Below are positions 34,980 to 47,017 of a stretch of DNA of 64,000 nucleotides, one piece after another (position 1 is the first letter of the stretch; each line of letters opens with the position of its first letter). The notes under the pieces were generated by a model, which did not search any database, was not told where the DNA came from, and saw only the letters and a program-made list of their open reading frames with translations. The position numbers were made by a program, and so were the translations under genes. The stretch covers positions 186,001 to 250,000 of the forward strand of contig JACCLO010000007.1 of the NCBI GenBank assembly GCA_029448655.1, read 5' to 3'. The stretch comes from Wolfiporia cocos. Lineage: Eukaryota > Basidiomycota > Agaricomycetes > Polyporales > Phaeolaceae.

Positions 34980-35400
34980 ACAGAAAGCATGCAAAGCTGA
35001 TGCTGCTCAGTGCTGGGAAGTGGCAATTGCACACATCACAGTACAGGATTTGTACTGAACAAGAAGGCTATGCAACTGATGAATCTCCTGCTCAATCATC
35101 CTGATTATATCAATCTTCCCAGAGGAATACATCAAATTCTTGTTGAGCCAAATATTTGGGTTGATGAGCTGCAGATGCCAAATCATGGGGAATGTGACCT
35201 GGATGCAACTGGTTGCTGCACCAGTGGAATGTGTACTCGAGAATCAGCTGGATTCAAAGAACAGAAATTTCCTGTTCAGGGTCATTGAGGATGCAGGCCA
35301 CATGTATATTTTGCCCAAATTTCACTGAGCTGAACAGTTTCATCACATTTTTCTAGAGTGCTGTCACAGAATCCCTTTGCATTCACTATGATAATATATA
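34980..35400 (+). pseudogene. Relic of a DDE transposase
   Basis: Fragments in changing frames read QILVEPNIWVDEL, a Cys-rich patch CCTSGMCTRES, and AGHMYILPKFH followed by a stop and ELNS. This order matches the end of fungal DDE transposases (PKFHCELN motif with the catalytic Glu). It is full of stops and frame changes. It resembles, but is not a copy of, the transposase at 41262-45115. Its ends and inverted repeats were not found. Confidence 0.55.
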
Positions 35401-36618
35401 AGGGTAGCGCTGGTTCCAGCAAGGCCTGCTACAAAATCTTCAAGTTAGCAACAAAGAGTAGATTCTCAGTCAAAAATGTGGTTCAAGGTCATATGGGCCT
35501 GTGGCACCCCTTCTATTTTCTGTAATTACTAGACATATTTTCCTGTATGAAGGTACAGGAGGTGTCCAAAGTGACAGGAGTCGACTGTCTCATACATGCT
35601 GCTCTGCCAGAAGCACACTTGGATGTTGTTTGCATTCACTACCATCCTGAGGTGCATGACAAATGTCCTCTGTCGCAGAAAATAAGGAAGTGGTTTGACG
35701 TAGACATCGACATTGTGAACAATCTGTGTGCTGAGTCCTTGAAGGCATGAATTGGCCTCAAATCCGGTGGCCTGCAGCTCACTGTCAAGGGTAGGGAAGG
35801 GGGTGAGTGGGAGAGTGCATACACAATCCATTCATACTTCACTGCATGTGCATGGTGGCATCATCATGCAAGAGCTTGTGACAGTGTGTGCATGGCAGAG
35901 CCTGGACTGTTGTGGAGGAGGGAGGATATTTGCTGCATGAGAAGGGAAGAGGGAGGGCATCTGCGACTGTGACAAGGGACTGACAAGGCATCTGCAGTGA
36001 TGGCAGGAGTGTGCAAGATGCAACTGTGAATGCACTGGAACTGAGGTGAGTGTAAGAGCAGCAACAGTCATGTGTGGTGTTGTGATCGACATGGTGAGAT
36101 GGCTGTGCTGCTGGTGCAAATGTGATGTGCTTGTGGGAATTGGGAGATCAGATGGGCCAACTGTAGATTATGTATGTGCACCATAGTACTGGCCCCCATG
36201 CTTACATCTGCCTGTGCACTCAGAGAGGGAGAAATGTGGCGCATTAGAATACAGCATATTCAAACTGAAAACTACACTCACCTGGCTTGAAGGGGTGCTC
36301 TATGGTACGTTGAAGAAAGGATATGCCATTTGTTTGAGGACTGGTGCACCGTTAAGCTCAGAGAGAAAGAAAGGCTGATATGATGAACAAGGTGCACACA
36401 ATGCATTTGCAGTGATAGCAATGGAGGTGGTATCTGAGGATACCTTCCTTTAAAAGCTGATTTGAGCATAGTGCTCTGACTTCAGTGTGATCATGGCTTG
36501 ACAGAGATGATATACATCATCATCTGTGAGCTTGATAACATTGATTGGGAGCAACATCAATGAGATCTCATGCTACATTTTGATTGGACAAGGTATTCTA
36601 TACAGTAGTGGTATTGTA
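35401..36618. other. CpG-poor non-coding DNA
   Basis: TG/CA-rich sequence with no readable gene. A 67-residue frame at 35547-35750 has no recognisable motif. This is probably old decayed repeat sequence. Confidence 0.5.
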
Positions 36619-36619
36619 G

Positions 36620-37275
36620 TGTGCCAGACATTGCCCAAGATTATCACAAGACTCACAGGCTGGTGAGGGACCCTAAATGTATCCCTAGCTAGTCGCATAA
36701 GGATAGAACTACAAGGGCGTGCTACGTCATTGTAGCAGAGGCCGCCTTCTAGGTGTATCCAAGAAGCAGAGTGGGTGTCACACAGAGAGGATGTTGAGGG
36801 GTGCTATGCCCTAGAATGACAATATTAGGACTGAGGTACTAAGGCCTCAAGTCCTGGTATTTATGTACATGAGGGAGGCATAGCTACTGAGCATCTACCT
36901 ACCCTAAAGACATGGTCTGTGCACCCTAATGGCTACACATGACTGGGTCATAGCTTGGCTGTAAGGCCTAGGCTGTAAGATGGTAACCAAGGCCCCAGTA
37001 ATGGGACCTTGTGAACTCATATGCCCCCAGACACCTTGTCAGGTGCTGGGCGCTAGTCATTGTAGATCAGGTGCTGCTATGCGGTCACCTGTCTACGCAT
37101 CGTGGTCACATATCTACCTATTGACCGTGTACCTAAGGCCCTACGCGTCCAGTAAGGGGCATGAGGGTGGCTAGAAGCCTTAAGGGCTTTAAGGGGGTGC
37201 CCTTGGGCCTGTATTCAAGGGGAAACACCATGTAAATATTGGAAATAAGAGGAGACATACTTTCTTGTGACAAAG
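36620..37275 (+). mobile_element. LTR-like segment, ends unresolved
   Basis: It shares the order of motifs seen in the defined solo LTRs nearby: TACATGAG near 36866, then CTACCCTAAAG and GGTCTGTGCAC. A GTGACA end-like string lies near 37266. No matching 5-bp flanks were found, so limits are approximate. Confidence 0.45.
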
Positions 37276-37732
37276 ATGTGACAACAGATGATGTTGTCAG
37301 AGCTCAATTATGAGCTAATTTTGGCTGCAGCAGCTTCAGCACCCTGCAGGGTGGTTCAAACGGCATGCAGTAGGGTCTCCCTGTCTTCCATGCCTACACT
37401 GACCCTAATGAGGGTTACCTTGACATCCCCACTTGCCACCCATTCTAAGGAAAACAACATCATGATGAAATAGTGCTATTGAAAATCATATCATGTGACA
37501 GGCATGGACAGATAGGGAAAAGCTCTCCCACACTTTACTGAGAGATTGAAATGCTCTTGAAACGAAATTTAGGTGCATGCAAAAAGTGTATATTTCTTTG
37601 ACAAAAACCGAACCACAAGAACCCACTACTATCATAGCAGGAATTTCAAGCCAAATGCATTAGCATTGATGAGGATGTTGATGTGAGCTTGCAGTTCTCA
37701 TTGGTACAAGTCTCACTGCCCATCAGCTTGAC
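37276..37732. other. CpG-poor non-coding DNA
   Basis: No gene or defined repeat is recognised between the two LTR-type segments. Confidence 0.5.
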
Positions 37733-37737
37733 TATAT

Positions 37738-38249
37738 TGACACAGAACATACCACCCTTCCCCCCCTATCTCTAGTGTTCCGGTGTAGCCCCAAGGTGTG
37801 TCGGTTCTAGGCGTACGCGCATAGAAGATAGAGGGTCTCCCAGACTAGCAAGACTTAGAGTAGAGAGTCGCGCAGTGAGGGAGTTCCATAGGTGACAATC
37901 CTGCCCCTCATCAGGGAGGAGTCGATAGAATTCTAGTTCTGAGGGGCTACCTCAGAACGCATGTGCTTATATACATGAGCAGACACTATCTACCTATTCT
38001 ATGCAACCGGCCCTAAAGGCATGGTCTGTGCACGGAGGTAGTTCTACGCTACTCACGGTCATATGGCATAATTATGTAAGTAATGTGCACGTGACCGGGG
38101 TGGTATTCTACTACCTACATGTGACCTACAGGTCACGTGATCTGTCTGGCTCCCTTCCAAGCGCTGGCATGCGCATCTAGGAGGTGGCGTTGGGTGCTAT
38201 GTTCTACCGTAGGGCGCACAGTTAGTCCCTAAGGCCAAAATCTGTGACA
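37738..38249 (+). mobile_element. Solo LTR, family F, 512 bp
   Basis: Begins TGACACAGA and ends TCTGTGACA, nearly perfect inverted ends. Flanked by TATAT on both sides (37733-37737, 38250-38254). This duplication is AT-rich and so less specific than the others. It shares the TATATACATGAG and GGTCTGTGCAC motifs with 47904-48462. Confidence 0.75.
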
Positions 38250-38311
38250 TATATACCATATTTAGAGTAGTCAGATGAGTATGATTGTCATTACTTTCCA
38301 TATATGGTATC

Positions 38312-38834
38312 TGTTATGGATCGAATATCCGTTCAGCCAAAATAACTAAGTTGAGTTACTCAGCGTATCGAGTGGTGCATTACTTGTTGGCCAAAGGCAG
38401 AGCATCGATATACAAGCTGGGGGTCTAATTCCCTAGACCTTTCGAATGAATATTAAGATCCTTGTAATTCAACAAGGTCGAGCTGAGGAACTCAACTGAC
38501 ATGTACATCAGGTTTTATACTATGGTTTGTTAATCAGGGTTATAGTACTGCTACTATTAAGTCTGAACTAACGTTCTAAGTAATAAAGGAGAAGTACTGT
38601 GGTTGAGCACAACAACGGATGAAACAGAGAAGATATATGGTTAGGCATATGGGATCAGCTAGAACTCAATGAGACAGGGCACTATAGGCACAGGGTTGTT
38701 ATACATGAAATAGGGCCTATGGTTGAGCGGAGGCCCCCTGGAATAGAGTGCATGGGTGAGGCGGTTGAACACTAAGTCCTCATACACAGTGAGGCATCAA
38801 AGGATATTCGAGTGTACCTGTAGAAATCATAACA
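38312..38834 (-). mobile_element. Solo LTR, family A, 523 bp, inverted
   Basis: Begins TGTTATGGATCG and ends ATCATAACA. Target duplication GTATC at 38307-38311 and 38835-38839. It is the reverse complement of 34376-34915, with many transitions. Confidence 0.9.
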
Positions 38835-38866
38835 GTATCACTTTCCCACAACTGGCCAAATCTGGG

Positions 38867-39577
38867 TGTCACAGATTTAGTCACGCACCCTTTCCCCTTG
38901 GTCTATTGACCTTCATACTTGCACGTTAGGCATATTGCGATAGGTGCTACTGTGTCCCAAAAGTTAGCAGATCATGTGACCTCAATTTAGTAAGTCATGT
39001 GATATACCAAACTCTCAAATTAGATAGCAGCATCAGGTACCATCACAGGTGCCTTGTCAGGTGACCCTATCTCCCCATTACAAGCCTAGACATTGCTAGG
39101 CACCATAACTACATCATTAGTGACGTCATTGGTCTGGCCTTGACTAGGCATCGTCATTACTGACATCATAGTGACCTCATAGATCTATTCTTACATAGAT
39201 GAGGTCATTACCATATCAACTGTGCTATCTTTAGGGTAGCACCACATTATGACGCCTTATGGCACCATTGGGCTTACTCAGCCTACCATGCACAGACCAC
39301 CTTAGTTTAGGGTGGTCTTACCTATGACTAGTGTACATGCTATCTCATGTATATATACTGTGAGTCTAAGGCTGTTGCGCCTTTAGACTTAGAATGTTCA
39401 TCTTGAGTATATGTTAAGCATGGGGGCGTGTCCCCTCTTTCCTCCCTCCTTTGCTGCATGAGACTTTGCGCTGCAAGCTAGTATCCTATACTGGCACCTT
39501 TTACGTCTTAGGATTTGCTTTCTAGGTCGTTGACAGGACTTGCGCCCTTCTGCATTGGACATCACAGGACTGTGACA
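38867..39577 (-). mobile_element. Solo LTR, family B, 711 bp, inverted
   Basis: Begins TGTCACAGATTTA and ends GACTGTGACA. Target duplication CTGGG at 38862-38866 and 39578-39582. It is the reverse complement of 44292-44945, in which the TATATATACATGAG promoter-like motif reads forward. Confidence 0.9.
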
Positions 39578-39879
39578 CTGGGCATAGAAATTTCTCAATT
39601 TGATTTTCAGACAAATCCACCTGACCATTTTGTTCCTACTTTCAATTAGAGCATTTTGGCTAGACCAATTATCTCTAGGCACCAGTTTGAGCAAGCAGTA
39701 AGACTTGTACAAAAGTAGCATAACTAGGGTGCTGGCACCATAGCACACCTGCATCAATCAGTGACTTTGGTCGCAGATCTGCTTGAGGTCTATGCTGGCA
39801 CAAGCTTAAGGATGTGGCATGGAATTACAGCTTAAGTATGCCACAGACAAGGATGCACAAGATGCAGATTGTGCAGGTT

Positions 39880-40520
39880 TTTGTCAAATGCAGTGCATGC
39901 ATTGGGCATGGGAATCCACTGGCCAACTCCCCAGGTGGCAGGTGCCCTGTCTAATGGGAGGAGGATCAATGATGTTCATGGGCACCATGCAGCAAACATG
40001 GTGTCCATGTGTGTAAAACATGCACTGAATGTGCACGAAATGCAAGCAACATGCTAGCAACATGCTAGCTGCATGTGAGTGCCTCCCACATGAGCTCCCA
40101 TTACTTATAGACTAGGTTAACTACCCATGGCTTTGCCACAGTCACACAGCTTTTTCCACTTCAATATTGTACCCCAATCCATGTGTGCCTATTTCAGATC
40201 ATTGGGGGAAGTTGTTACAGATGTAACATGGCTGAGGCCACCAGGACAGGTGGTAAGCATGTGAAACCTGTTACCCAACCTGGCAATGGAGGATAGGTTC
40301 ATATACCAGGAATCACAATGTTGCCTAACCATGACACTGCTGCCCTTTTAGTGAAGAGGGTTACATATCATGTGACTGTTTCCCACATGAGAATGTAACA
40401 GAAGTCAGACACAAAGCAAGGGGTTTTTGAACTTACCTGTGGATCCCCAAGAACTTCCTGTGTATCACCCATGGGTTCCCCAACCTGCCTCTTCTGTGTC
40501 AGACCAATGCCCAGACACAA
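39880..40520 (+). repeat. Dispersed repeat family D, copy with LTR insertion
   Basis: Shares long stretches (GGGAATCCACTGGCCAACTC, then GTGCCCTGTCTAATGGGAG, then GAGCTCCCATTACTTATAGA, then ACCTGTGGATCCC) with segments at about 45950-46150, 46280-46311 plus 47018-47200, 48463-48720 and 49070-49230, and with an inverted copy at about 47290-47850. No coding capacity was recognised. This copy is interrupted by a 188-bp LTR-like insertion. Confidence 0.75.
40213..40400. mobile_element. Short LTR-like insertion, 188 bp
   Basis: Begins TGTTACAGATG and ends AATGTAACA. Flanked by GAAGT at 40208-40212 and 40401-40405. The size suits a very short LTR or an internally deleted one. It sits inside a copy of repeat family D. 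Confidence 0.75.
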
Positions 40521-40918
40521 GGGGAACTGAGGAGGATATACTTGATTAAAACCAAGCTGAGGATCAGACTTGGTGGGTTTCTACTATATATACATGAGTC
40601 TGTGTGTGTACCTATGTATCTCACATACCTGTAATGGTTTAGCGGTGTCTGGGTAGTGCACTAGGGTTAATAGACTTTGTTAGACCCTTGTTAAGGGTTT
40701 TTGTGGGTTGTAACATGTGTGATATGGCTGGGGATCTGCAATGTGTGGTAACCATGTGTATCTACTGATTCTTGAATTGAAATTGAGTTAAAGTTGTATG
40801 AACGCTTCCTGAAATGTATAGGTGGTTCTGATATTCTCAGGAATGCTTCTGTGAAGTATAAACTAATGAAAGAAGCAAACTTAGTTTCTGTGTGGCTTTT
40901 GACCAAATACATCTCTGG
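40521..40918. other. CpG-poor non-coding DNA
   Basis: No gene. A TATATATACATGAG motif at about 40588 resembles those inside the nearby LTRs, so part of this may be another LTR fragment. Confidence 0.45.
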
Positions 40919-41088
40919 TACAGTTGCGGACAGCCAAACTCGACAAAAAAGTTCGGCACTTTATAGCACCTCCATATAATGACCAATGACCCTGAAACCT
41001 ATATGAATAGAGAGTGCAAACGTAAATGAATCGAACCGATTTTCATAAAAATGAATTTTATGGGTTAACTCCCCAAAAAATTGGCCAA

Positions 41089-41112
41089 CCCCCCCCCCCC
41101 CCCCCCCCCCCC
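41089..41112. repeat. C homopolymer of about 24 bases
   Basis: A run of C inside the left part of the mariner-type element, upstream of the transposase. Its length is likely unstable and may be mis-sequenced. Confidence 0.8.
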
Positions 41113-42620
41113 AAAATAAAATAGCTAAAAATCCGAAAAAATGTGCAATCGACTCCTTTCGTCGAACTGAATATGATTCTGTTGAAAATCTATGATCACC
41201 TTCAAGACAACGACAACATTGACTCCTGAAGATACACAACCTTGAGCCTGCTTCTCTCGAAATGACACGTCCACACCACCCCAAGAGCCACAATACTTCT
41301 GGTCTTCAGAATCAGAAGCAAGTCATTAATGTTACCCCTCATGACGATCCACTTGAAGAATGTTCAGTTTCACAATCTCGCCGCTCACGAGCACCAAGTC
41401 CTGTCGGGATAGAAGAATGTGTAGAGCCTGATGATGGATGGGATGCAGGACTGTTTCATGACAGTGTTCAGCCTGTGATTTGTGGTGATGATGGTAGTGA
41501 ATCAGTCAGCTCTGATATCGAAGAGTTGATTGAATGGGAAGGACTCGAGAGTGAATTACTTACAGATGCTTTATTCAAGATGGCAGTGCATGAAGGTGAC
41601 AATCCTAAGGATGAGGACTGGTTACCTCCACAGTTACAAAGGCGGAAACGGAGGCAAGAGGCAGAGCATAAATGTACCCATTCATCTGACTGCTAGCAGT
41701 ATTGGCCACTGATATCTGATTTATAGCTCATCCCAAGCAATATAAGATAGGCCCTGATCTCACTGCCAAAGTGCCGTGCACACAACGTCTATATGGTGGC
41801 AAAAAAAGGATTGAGCACCTCAAGGCAACCTCCCTCACCGCACTCTATGGGTTTTCTGTGCAGCGCAAGGTGCTGCCTGACTCTCAAGCAGTTGAACCCA
41901 CAATGACCAATCACATCCATTCCCAGGCAGTTACAGCGACAAGAGATATTACAGACCCACACTTCTCTACCATCCACCCTCCTATCAGAACTGAATGCAC
42001 CACACAACTGCCACTGCATACCAGGCTTGCTACGAGCGGAACTTGTCATGAAGGTCAGACTGACTCAGTCAATGCAGCAGCCAATACAGACTCAGATAAG
42101 GAGCTATCAGGAGACGAGGAAGGGCTCTCATGGGAGAATGAGATACATTACCGGGTCTGTGCAGGCACACAGGTTTGTGACTGGAAAATGTTGCGGGAGC
42201 AGGTCAAAAATGACCTCAAGAAGGGGGAGCGATCATTACCATTATCGCGCATCAATCAGCTCCTTGTTATCCGCAACTTCACCACACTTCAATTGAAGGG
42301 TTTTGGATGGATGTCTGCCAGCAATGAGATTGCACGACAGTGGCATGAGGGTGAAGGTGTTCATTTTGCATGGCGTGTACATGCTCTTGCACATCATTAC
42401 CAGCTGTACGAACAACTCCCAGTGGAGAATTGAGGTGGGATCAAGAATGCACAATCTTATCTCCATGAGGAAATCGTGTGCACAGCTGCTTGAGAATGGC
42501 TCACCTTCCAAACTGTTGGAGACATCACTCCCCACCGGTTCCAGAATGCACTCAATTCAGTAATTCTTCCTACCTTCGGTATCACTCTAAAGAAGCCACT
42601 GTGCGAACGAACGGCACAGC

Positions 42621-43162
42621 TGTTACGATTTTACCAGGTACACCCGAATATTCTCTTTGACACCTCACCGGGTATGAGGACTTAGCATTCAACCGCTATA
42701 CCCAGCGCTCTATTTCTAGGGGCCTCCGTTCAACCGTAGGCCCTGTTTCATGTATAACAACCCTATGCCCACTCTCCGCGTTTGCATCGCGCTCTAGCTG
42801 ATATTCTGTGTCTAACCACAGTAGTTCTACATTTCATCCCTTGTTGCGCTCAGTCGTGACCCTTCTCCTTTATTACTTATATCGTTAGCCTGACGGACTT
42901 AATAGTAGCAGTACCAAGGACACTATGACCCCGATTAACAGACCGTAGTATATAACCTGATGTAAATACCGGTCGAGTTCCTCAGCTCGATCTTGTTGAA
43001 TTACAAGGATGTTATACTTGTTCTCAAAGGCTTGAGCAATTAAGCCTGCAGCTTGTATATCGACGCTCTGACTCTAAGGAGTCCAACGAGTAGTGCGCTA
43101 CTCAATACGCTGAGTAACTTGACTTAGTTATTTTGTGTTGAACGGATATTCGATCCGTAACA
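42621..43162 (+). mobile_element. Solo LTR, family A, 542 bp, inside the transposase
   Basis: Begins TGTTACGATTTT and ends GATCCGTAACA. The flanks are ACAGC (42616-42620) and ATGGT (43163-43167), which differ at three positions, all transitions. Because the transposase reading continues exactly five bases after the LTR, these are best read as a decayed 5-bp target duplication. It aligns along its length with 34376-34915. Confidence 0.85.
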
Positions 43163-44291
43163 ATGGTGATGGTTGATCAAGCTTGGATGGCAGCTGATGG
43201 TCCTATGCAAAGGTGTATACATGGATGGGCATGAGCACGAGGATGTGAAGAAGTATCACCAAGAGGTATTCTTGCCACAGATGGCCAGACTCGAGAGAAG
43301 AATGGCTCACTTTGAAGGACCTGAGCTCACATGGGTAGCACTAACGTTGGTGCCTGGAGAGACTGAGGTAGTTGCCGTTTTTCACAATGAGTCATGCTTC
43401 CATGTTAACGAGTACAAACATAGTGCTTGGTGAGTATTTTGGGCTCGTCTATATGGTACACTGATCACACTGACCTTCAGGTTGGCTGAGGGACAGACCA
43501 TCCTGCAGAGAAAGGGCTGTGTCCATCTCATCCATGTTTCTGACTTCATCACATCTGAAACTGGACAGCTAATACAATATGATGCGAACGGAATGGCCGT
43601 GAGGGATGCGCGGTGCATCATCTATCTTGGGACAAATGGTGACCCCTGGTGGGATACTGATCAGCTTATCAAGCAGGTTAGGGGCAGCTTCAAGATCATC
43701 AAAGCTGCATTTCCTGGCCGTACAATTGCTTACATTTTCGATCAGTCTTCCGCTCATGCCTCATTGCCACCAAACGCACTCTGAGCATTCGACATGAACA
43801 AATCTGATGGCAGCAAGCAATGCACCCAACGAGATACAATTATCCCAGAATCTGACCCCTATATGACATACAGAGGGCAGCCACAGGTGATGACACTTCC
43901 TGATGGTCGTCCCAAAGGCCTGCAATGAGTTCTCGAGGAGCGTGGATTTGATGTGCAGGGCATGTGCGCGAAATGCTCCCCAGTCTGCCCATGGGAAAAT
44001 TCTAATTGTTGCATGGCACGGCTGCTCAGCAAGCAGGATGACTTTGCAAACCAACTGTCCATGCTCAAGACAGTTATCACTGAAGCTGGACACATCTGTA
44101 TCTTCCTTCCAAAGTTTCACTGTGAGCTGAATCCAATTGAGATGGTACGTTGCAATTTCTGATGACAATTTGTTGCTGACTCATTGATTTATCAGTATTG
44201 GGGCTGGTGCAAGTACCGGTATTGAGAAGTGCTGAAGAAGACATTTGCTGAAACAAAAAAGGTTGCAATTGAGAAGCTCAATGCTTGTCCA

Positions 44292-44945
44292 TGTCACAAT
44301 CCTGTGACTTCCAATACTGAAGGGCGCGAGTCCTAGAGACGGCGTAGAATACAAGTCCTAGTCGTCTAAGAGGAGCCAATCCAACTGGAAGGGCTTAGAT
44401 GGCGCATAGTCTCATACAGCAAAGGAGGAGGATAGGAAAAGGGAATCGCCCCTAACATTCATGGTTGAACGCTTAGATTGTTGAGTCTAAGGACGCAAAG
44501 TCCTAGACCCTTGCTATATATACATGAGATAGCATGTACACTAGTCATAGGTAAGACCGCCCTAAACTAAGGTGGTCTGTGCATGGTAGGCTGAGTAAGC
44601 CCAATGGTGCCATAAGGCGTCATAATGTGGTGCTACCCTAAAGATAGCGCAGTTGGGATGGTAATGACCTTATCTATGTAAGAATAGACCTATGAGGTCA
44701 CTATGATGTCAGTAATGACGATGCCAGGTGAAGTCCAGGCCGATGATGTCACTGACAAGGCACCTGTGATGGTACCTGGTGCCGCTATCTAATCTGAGAA
44801 GTTAGTAGATCACGTGACCCACTCAATTGAGGTCACATGACGCGCTAACTTTTGGGAGGCAATAGCGCCTCTTGCAATACACCTAACGTGCAAGTATGGA
44901 GGTCAATAGACCAAGGGGGATGGCTGCACGAATAAATCTGTGACA
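44292..44945 (+). mobile_element. Solo LTR, family B, 654 bp, inside the transposase
   Basis: Begins TGTCACAATCC and ends AATCTGTGACA. Perfect target duplication GTCCA at 44287-44291 and 44946-44950. It interrupts the transposase between LNACP and VDVIRRFLN. It contains TATATATACATGAG near 44514 and the GGTCTGTGCATGG motif shared with other LTRs here. Confidence 0.93.
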
Positions 44946-45364
44946 GTCCAGTTGATGTTATTCGAAGGTTCCTCAATTGTTCATGGAGGTTCATGAGTGC
45001 CTATCAGCTAGGACTCATGGGGCAAGCAGCTGTGTGGGCTGTTCGAAAGCAGAAGCAGCACTGCCAGGTTTCCGCACATGCAATGATGTCCATTGAAGCT
45101 GTTCTAAACCCATAGTTGCCATTGTATATACATCCATGACCAAATGTTTTCACAAAATGGTATTTCGGGCCTCGAGGCGCCCATTTAGGCACCATAAATC
45201 GTGCCCAAAAATTTGGCCAACCTTAAAAAGGCATAGGAAAAGTAATTCGAGTGCGTTTTTGGACATTTTCAGCACCCCTGAGTCTGAATCTGGCCTCAGA
45301 TTTCAGCAAAACTTAGTGGTTTGGGTGCTATGCAAATTGTTGAGTTTGGCTGTCCACAACTGTA

Positions 45365-46311
45365 GATCAGGAGCTTGTTAAACTTTATGTTTGAATGTTG
45401 CCTTATGGTGGCCTTGTATTTCTGGGGTTATTAGAATATTTCTTGGGATTCTTTGTGGAGTTTATTGGAGTGTCTTCTGGGTCTTCTGTGATCATGGGAT
45501 TTATTGGTTTTATCTTTAATGCTGCTGTGAGTTATGGTGTTATTGCTTTATGGATTTTGTTAGAGGGTTTGGATAAGACTGGGTTGTTATTGGATTGAAC
45601 CATTTGAGATGTGGATTGGTTTGGGATTTATTATGACTGGTTTGTGGGAATCATGCAGGATGTGTGTTATAATTGGTTCTTAAATCCTGACATTCTGTCC
45701 CTTGTCTCTGTCCACAAAGCCGCTTCTGATACCTCGCTGATGCTCGGTCTCATTGTCACTTTGCTTGCAATACTGTGTAATGTTGTGTGTCAAATAATCC
45801 TGAATGTTTTTCATTTTTTGCAATCTTTTGGCAGGCATCTACAGCACAGGCAACTTATGTCACAAAAATCCCCATGGCATGGGGCACAAATCCCTATGGC
45901 ATGGGGCAGGAACAGCATGCAAAATGCAAGTTAGCAGTGTGCACACCTTGCAGGCACTGTGCATGGGAATCCACTGGCCAACTCCCCAGGTGGCAGACAC
46001 CCTATCTAATGGGGGAGGAACAAATGTGTGCATGGATGCCACATGGCAAACATGGTGTCCATGTGCACAAAATGCAACTGACACACAATGTGTCCCATGT
46101 GAGCTCCCATTATATCATGGACTAGCTTAACTACCTGTGGCTTTGCCACAAATTTTGTGTTCTAGGGCTTGTTGCTTATCTCTGCCCACTCAGCCACTCC
46201 TCCACCTTGCTGATGCTCAGCCTTGTCATCACTTTGCTTGTAAAATCTGTGCAACCAGCATGCACACCTTGCAGGTGCCAGGTGTGGGAATCCACCAGCC
46301 AACTCCTTGGG
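45365..46311. repeat. Decayed repeats including family D fragments
   Basis: The first 450 bases are T-rich with no gene. From about 45800, TTTTGGCAGGCATCTACAGC and a CATGGGGCACAAATCC string match 48810-48860 and, inverted, about 47500-47560. From 45955 the family D core follows. Confidence 0.6.
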
Positions 46312-47017
46312 TGCTACAGGTCATATATCCATTTGCTATATTTGAGTCACAAATATAGATCTTCTGCACTAAGTCCCACAGACATGTGCAAGGCTCCTAT
46401 AATACCCTATTTGTATTATGCCTTCAGGCCCTAAGTCAAAAGACCCTAGGGATTTGTTCAATATTCAATACACGTTAGAGAATATATCCATTCTGATGTG
46501 CAAGTCATAGTAGAGGACTTGCCTAAGCCTGACAAGTCAATGAGCACTTCGAGGACTTAGTCGTTCAAGGGCTTGGTGAATACTGAGCATAGTTTCCTAT
46601 GTTCGAGAACAAGTATAAGACTTCTTGTTTATACAACAAGGTCAAGCTGAAGAGCCTTGATACTAGTTACAAAGGTTTATATACTACATTAGGTTTTAAT
46701 AGTCCTACCCATCCCAGATGCCACCACTACTACATACGTTGTAGGTTGAAACATATGATCGGTATGTAGAGATATATCTGAAATGATAGATAGCAATGAT
46801 ATGGCAGTTGAACACCATCTGTCGATCATAGAATGATAAATATGAAACAAGGGCGGAGTTGTATCTGCCCATATGAAATGGGCCCCATATGCTAGTACAA
46901 CTGAGGTTGAGCCCAGTGGAGTCATGAGTAGCCAGGGAGGTTGGTTGTGCAACAAGTCCCTGCATCATATTCACCCAATGGTGAGTTCTGTGAGTGTTTG
47001 ATAAATAAAATGTAACA
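46312..47017 (-). mobile_element. Solo LTR, family C, 706 bp, inverted
   Basis: Begins TGCTACAGG and ends AAATGTAACA. Flanks TTGGG (46307-46311) and CTGGG (47018-47022) differ by one transition and join two halves of a family D repeat. It matches 63360-64000 closely, but with TG/CA at most CG sites of that copy. The motif ACAACAAGGTCAAGCTGAAG is the reverse of one in family A, so A and C are related. Confidence 0.85.

Larger units (their letters stand above)
41262..45115 (+). pseudogene. DDE transposase of the Tc1/mariner-type element
   Basis: Catalysed cut-and-paste movement of the surrounding element. The acidic N-terminal part (41262-42430) ends near HHYQLYEQLPVEN. Then come KGVYMDGHEHEDVKKY, IYLGTNGDPWWDTDQL, the second catalytic Asp region AYIFDQSSAHASLPPNA, CSPVCPWEN, and IFLPKFHCELNPIEM with the catalytic Glu, followed after a small intron by YWGWCKYRY. 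The C-terminal end RRFLNCSWRFM to VLNP is at 44951-45115. Breaks: solo LTR 42621-43162 after ERTAQ; solo LTR 44292-44945 after LNACP; stops at 43782-43784 and after CKYRY (TGA where Arg CGA is expected); and several frame changes. These prove it dead. Confidence 0.88.
40921..45362 (+). mobile_element. Tc1/mariner-type DNA transposon with nested LTRs
   Basis: Terminal inverted repeats: left 40921-40946, beginning CAGTTGCGGACAGCCAAACT; right 45337-45362, the same with two transitions at CG sites. Both ends abut TA (40919-40920 and 45363-45364), the target duplication of the Tc1/mariner group. Inside is a decayed transposase gene in the same orientation. Two solo LTRs (42621-43162 and 44292-44945) are inserted in it; without them and their duplications the element would be about 3.24 kb. 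Confidence 0.9.

Noticed and set aside
46312..46954. LTR ending at the GCAACA near 46954
   Set aside because: The flanks do not match there; extending to TGTAACA at 47017 gives flanks that differ by one transition and rejoins the host repeat.
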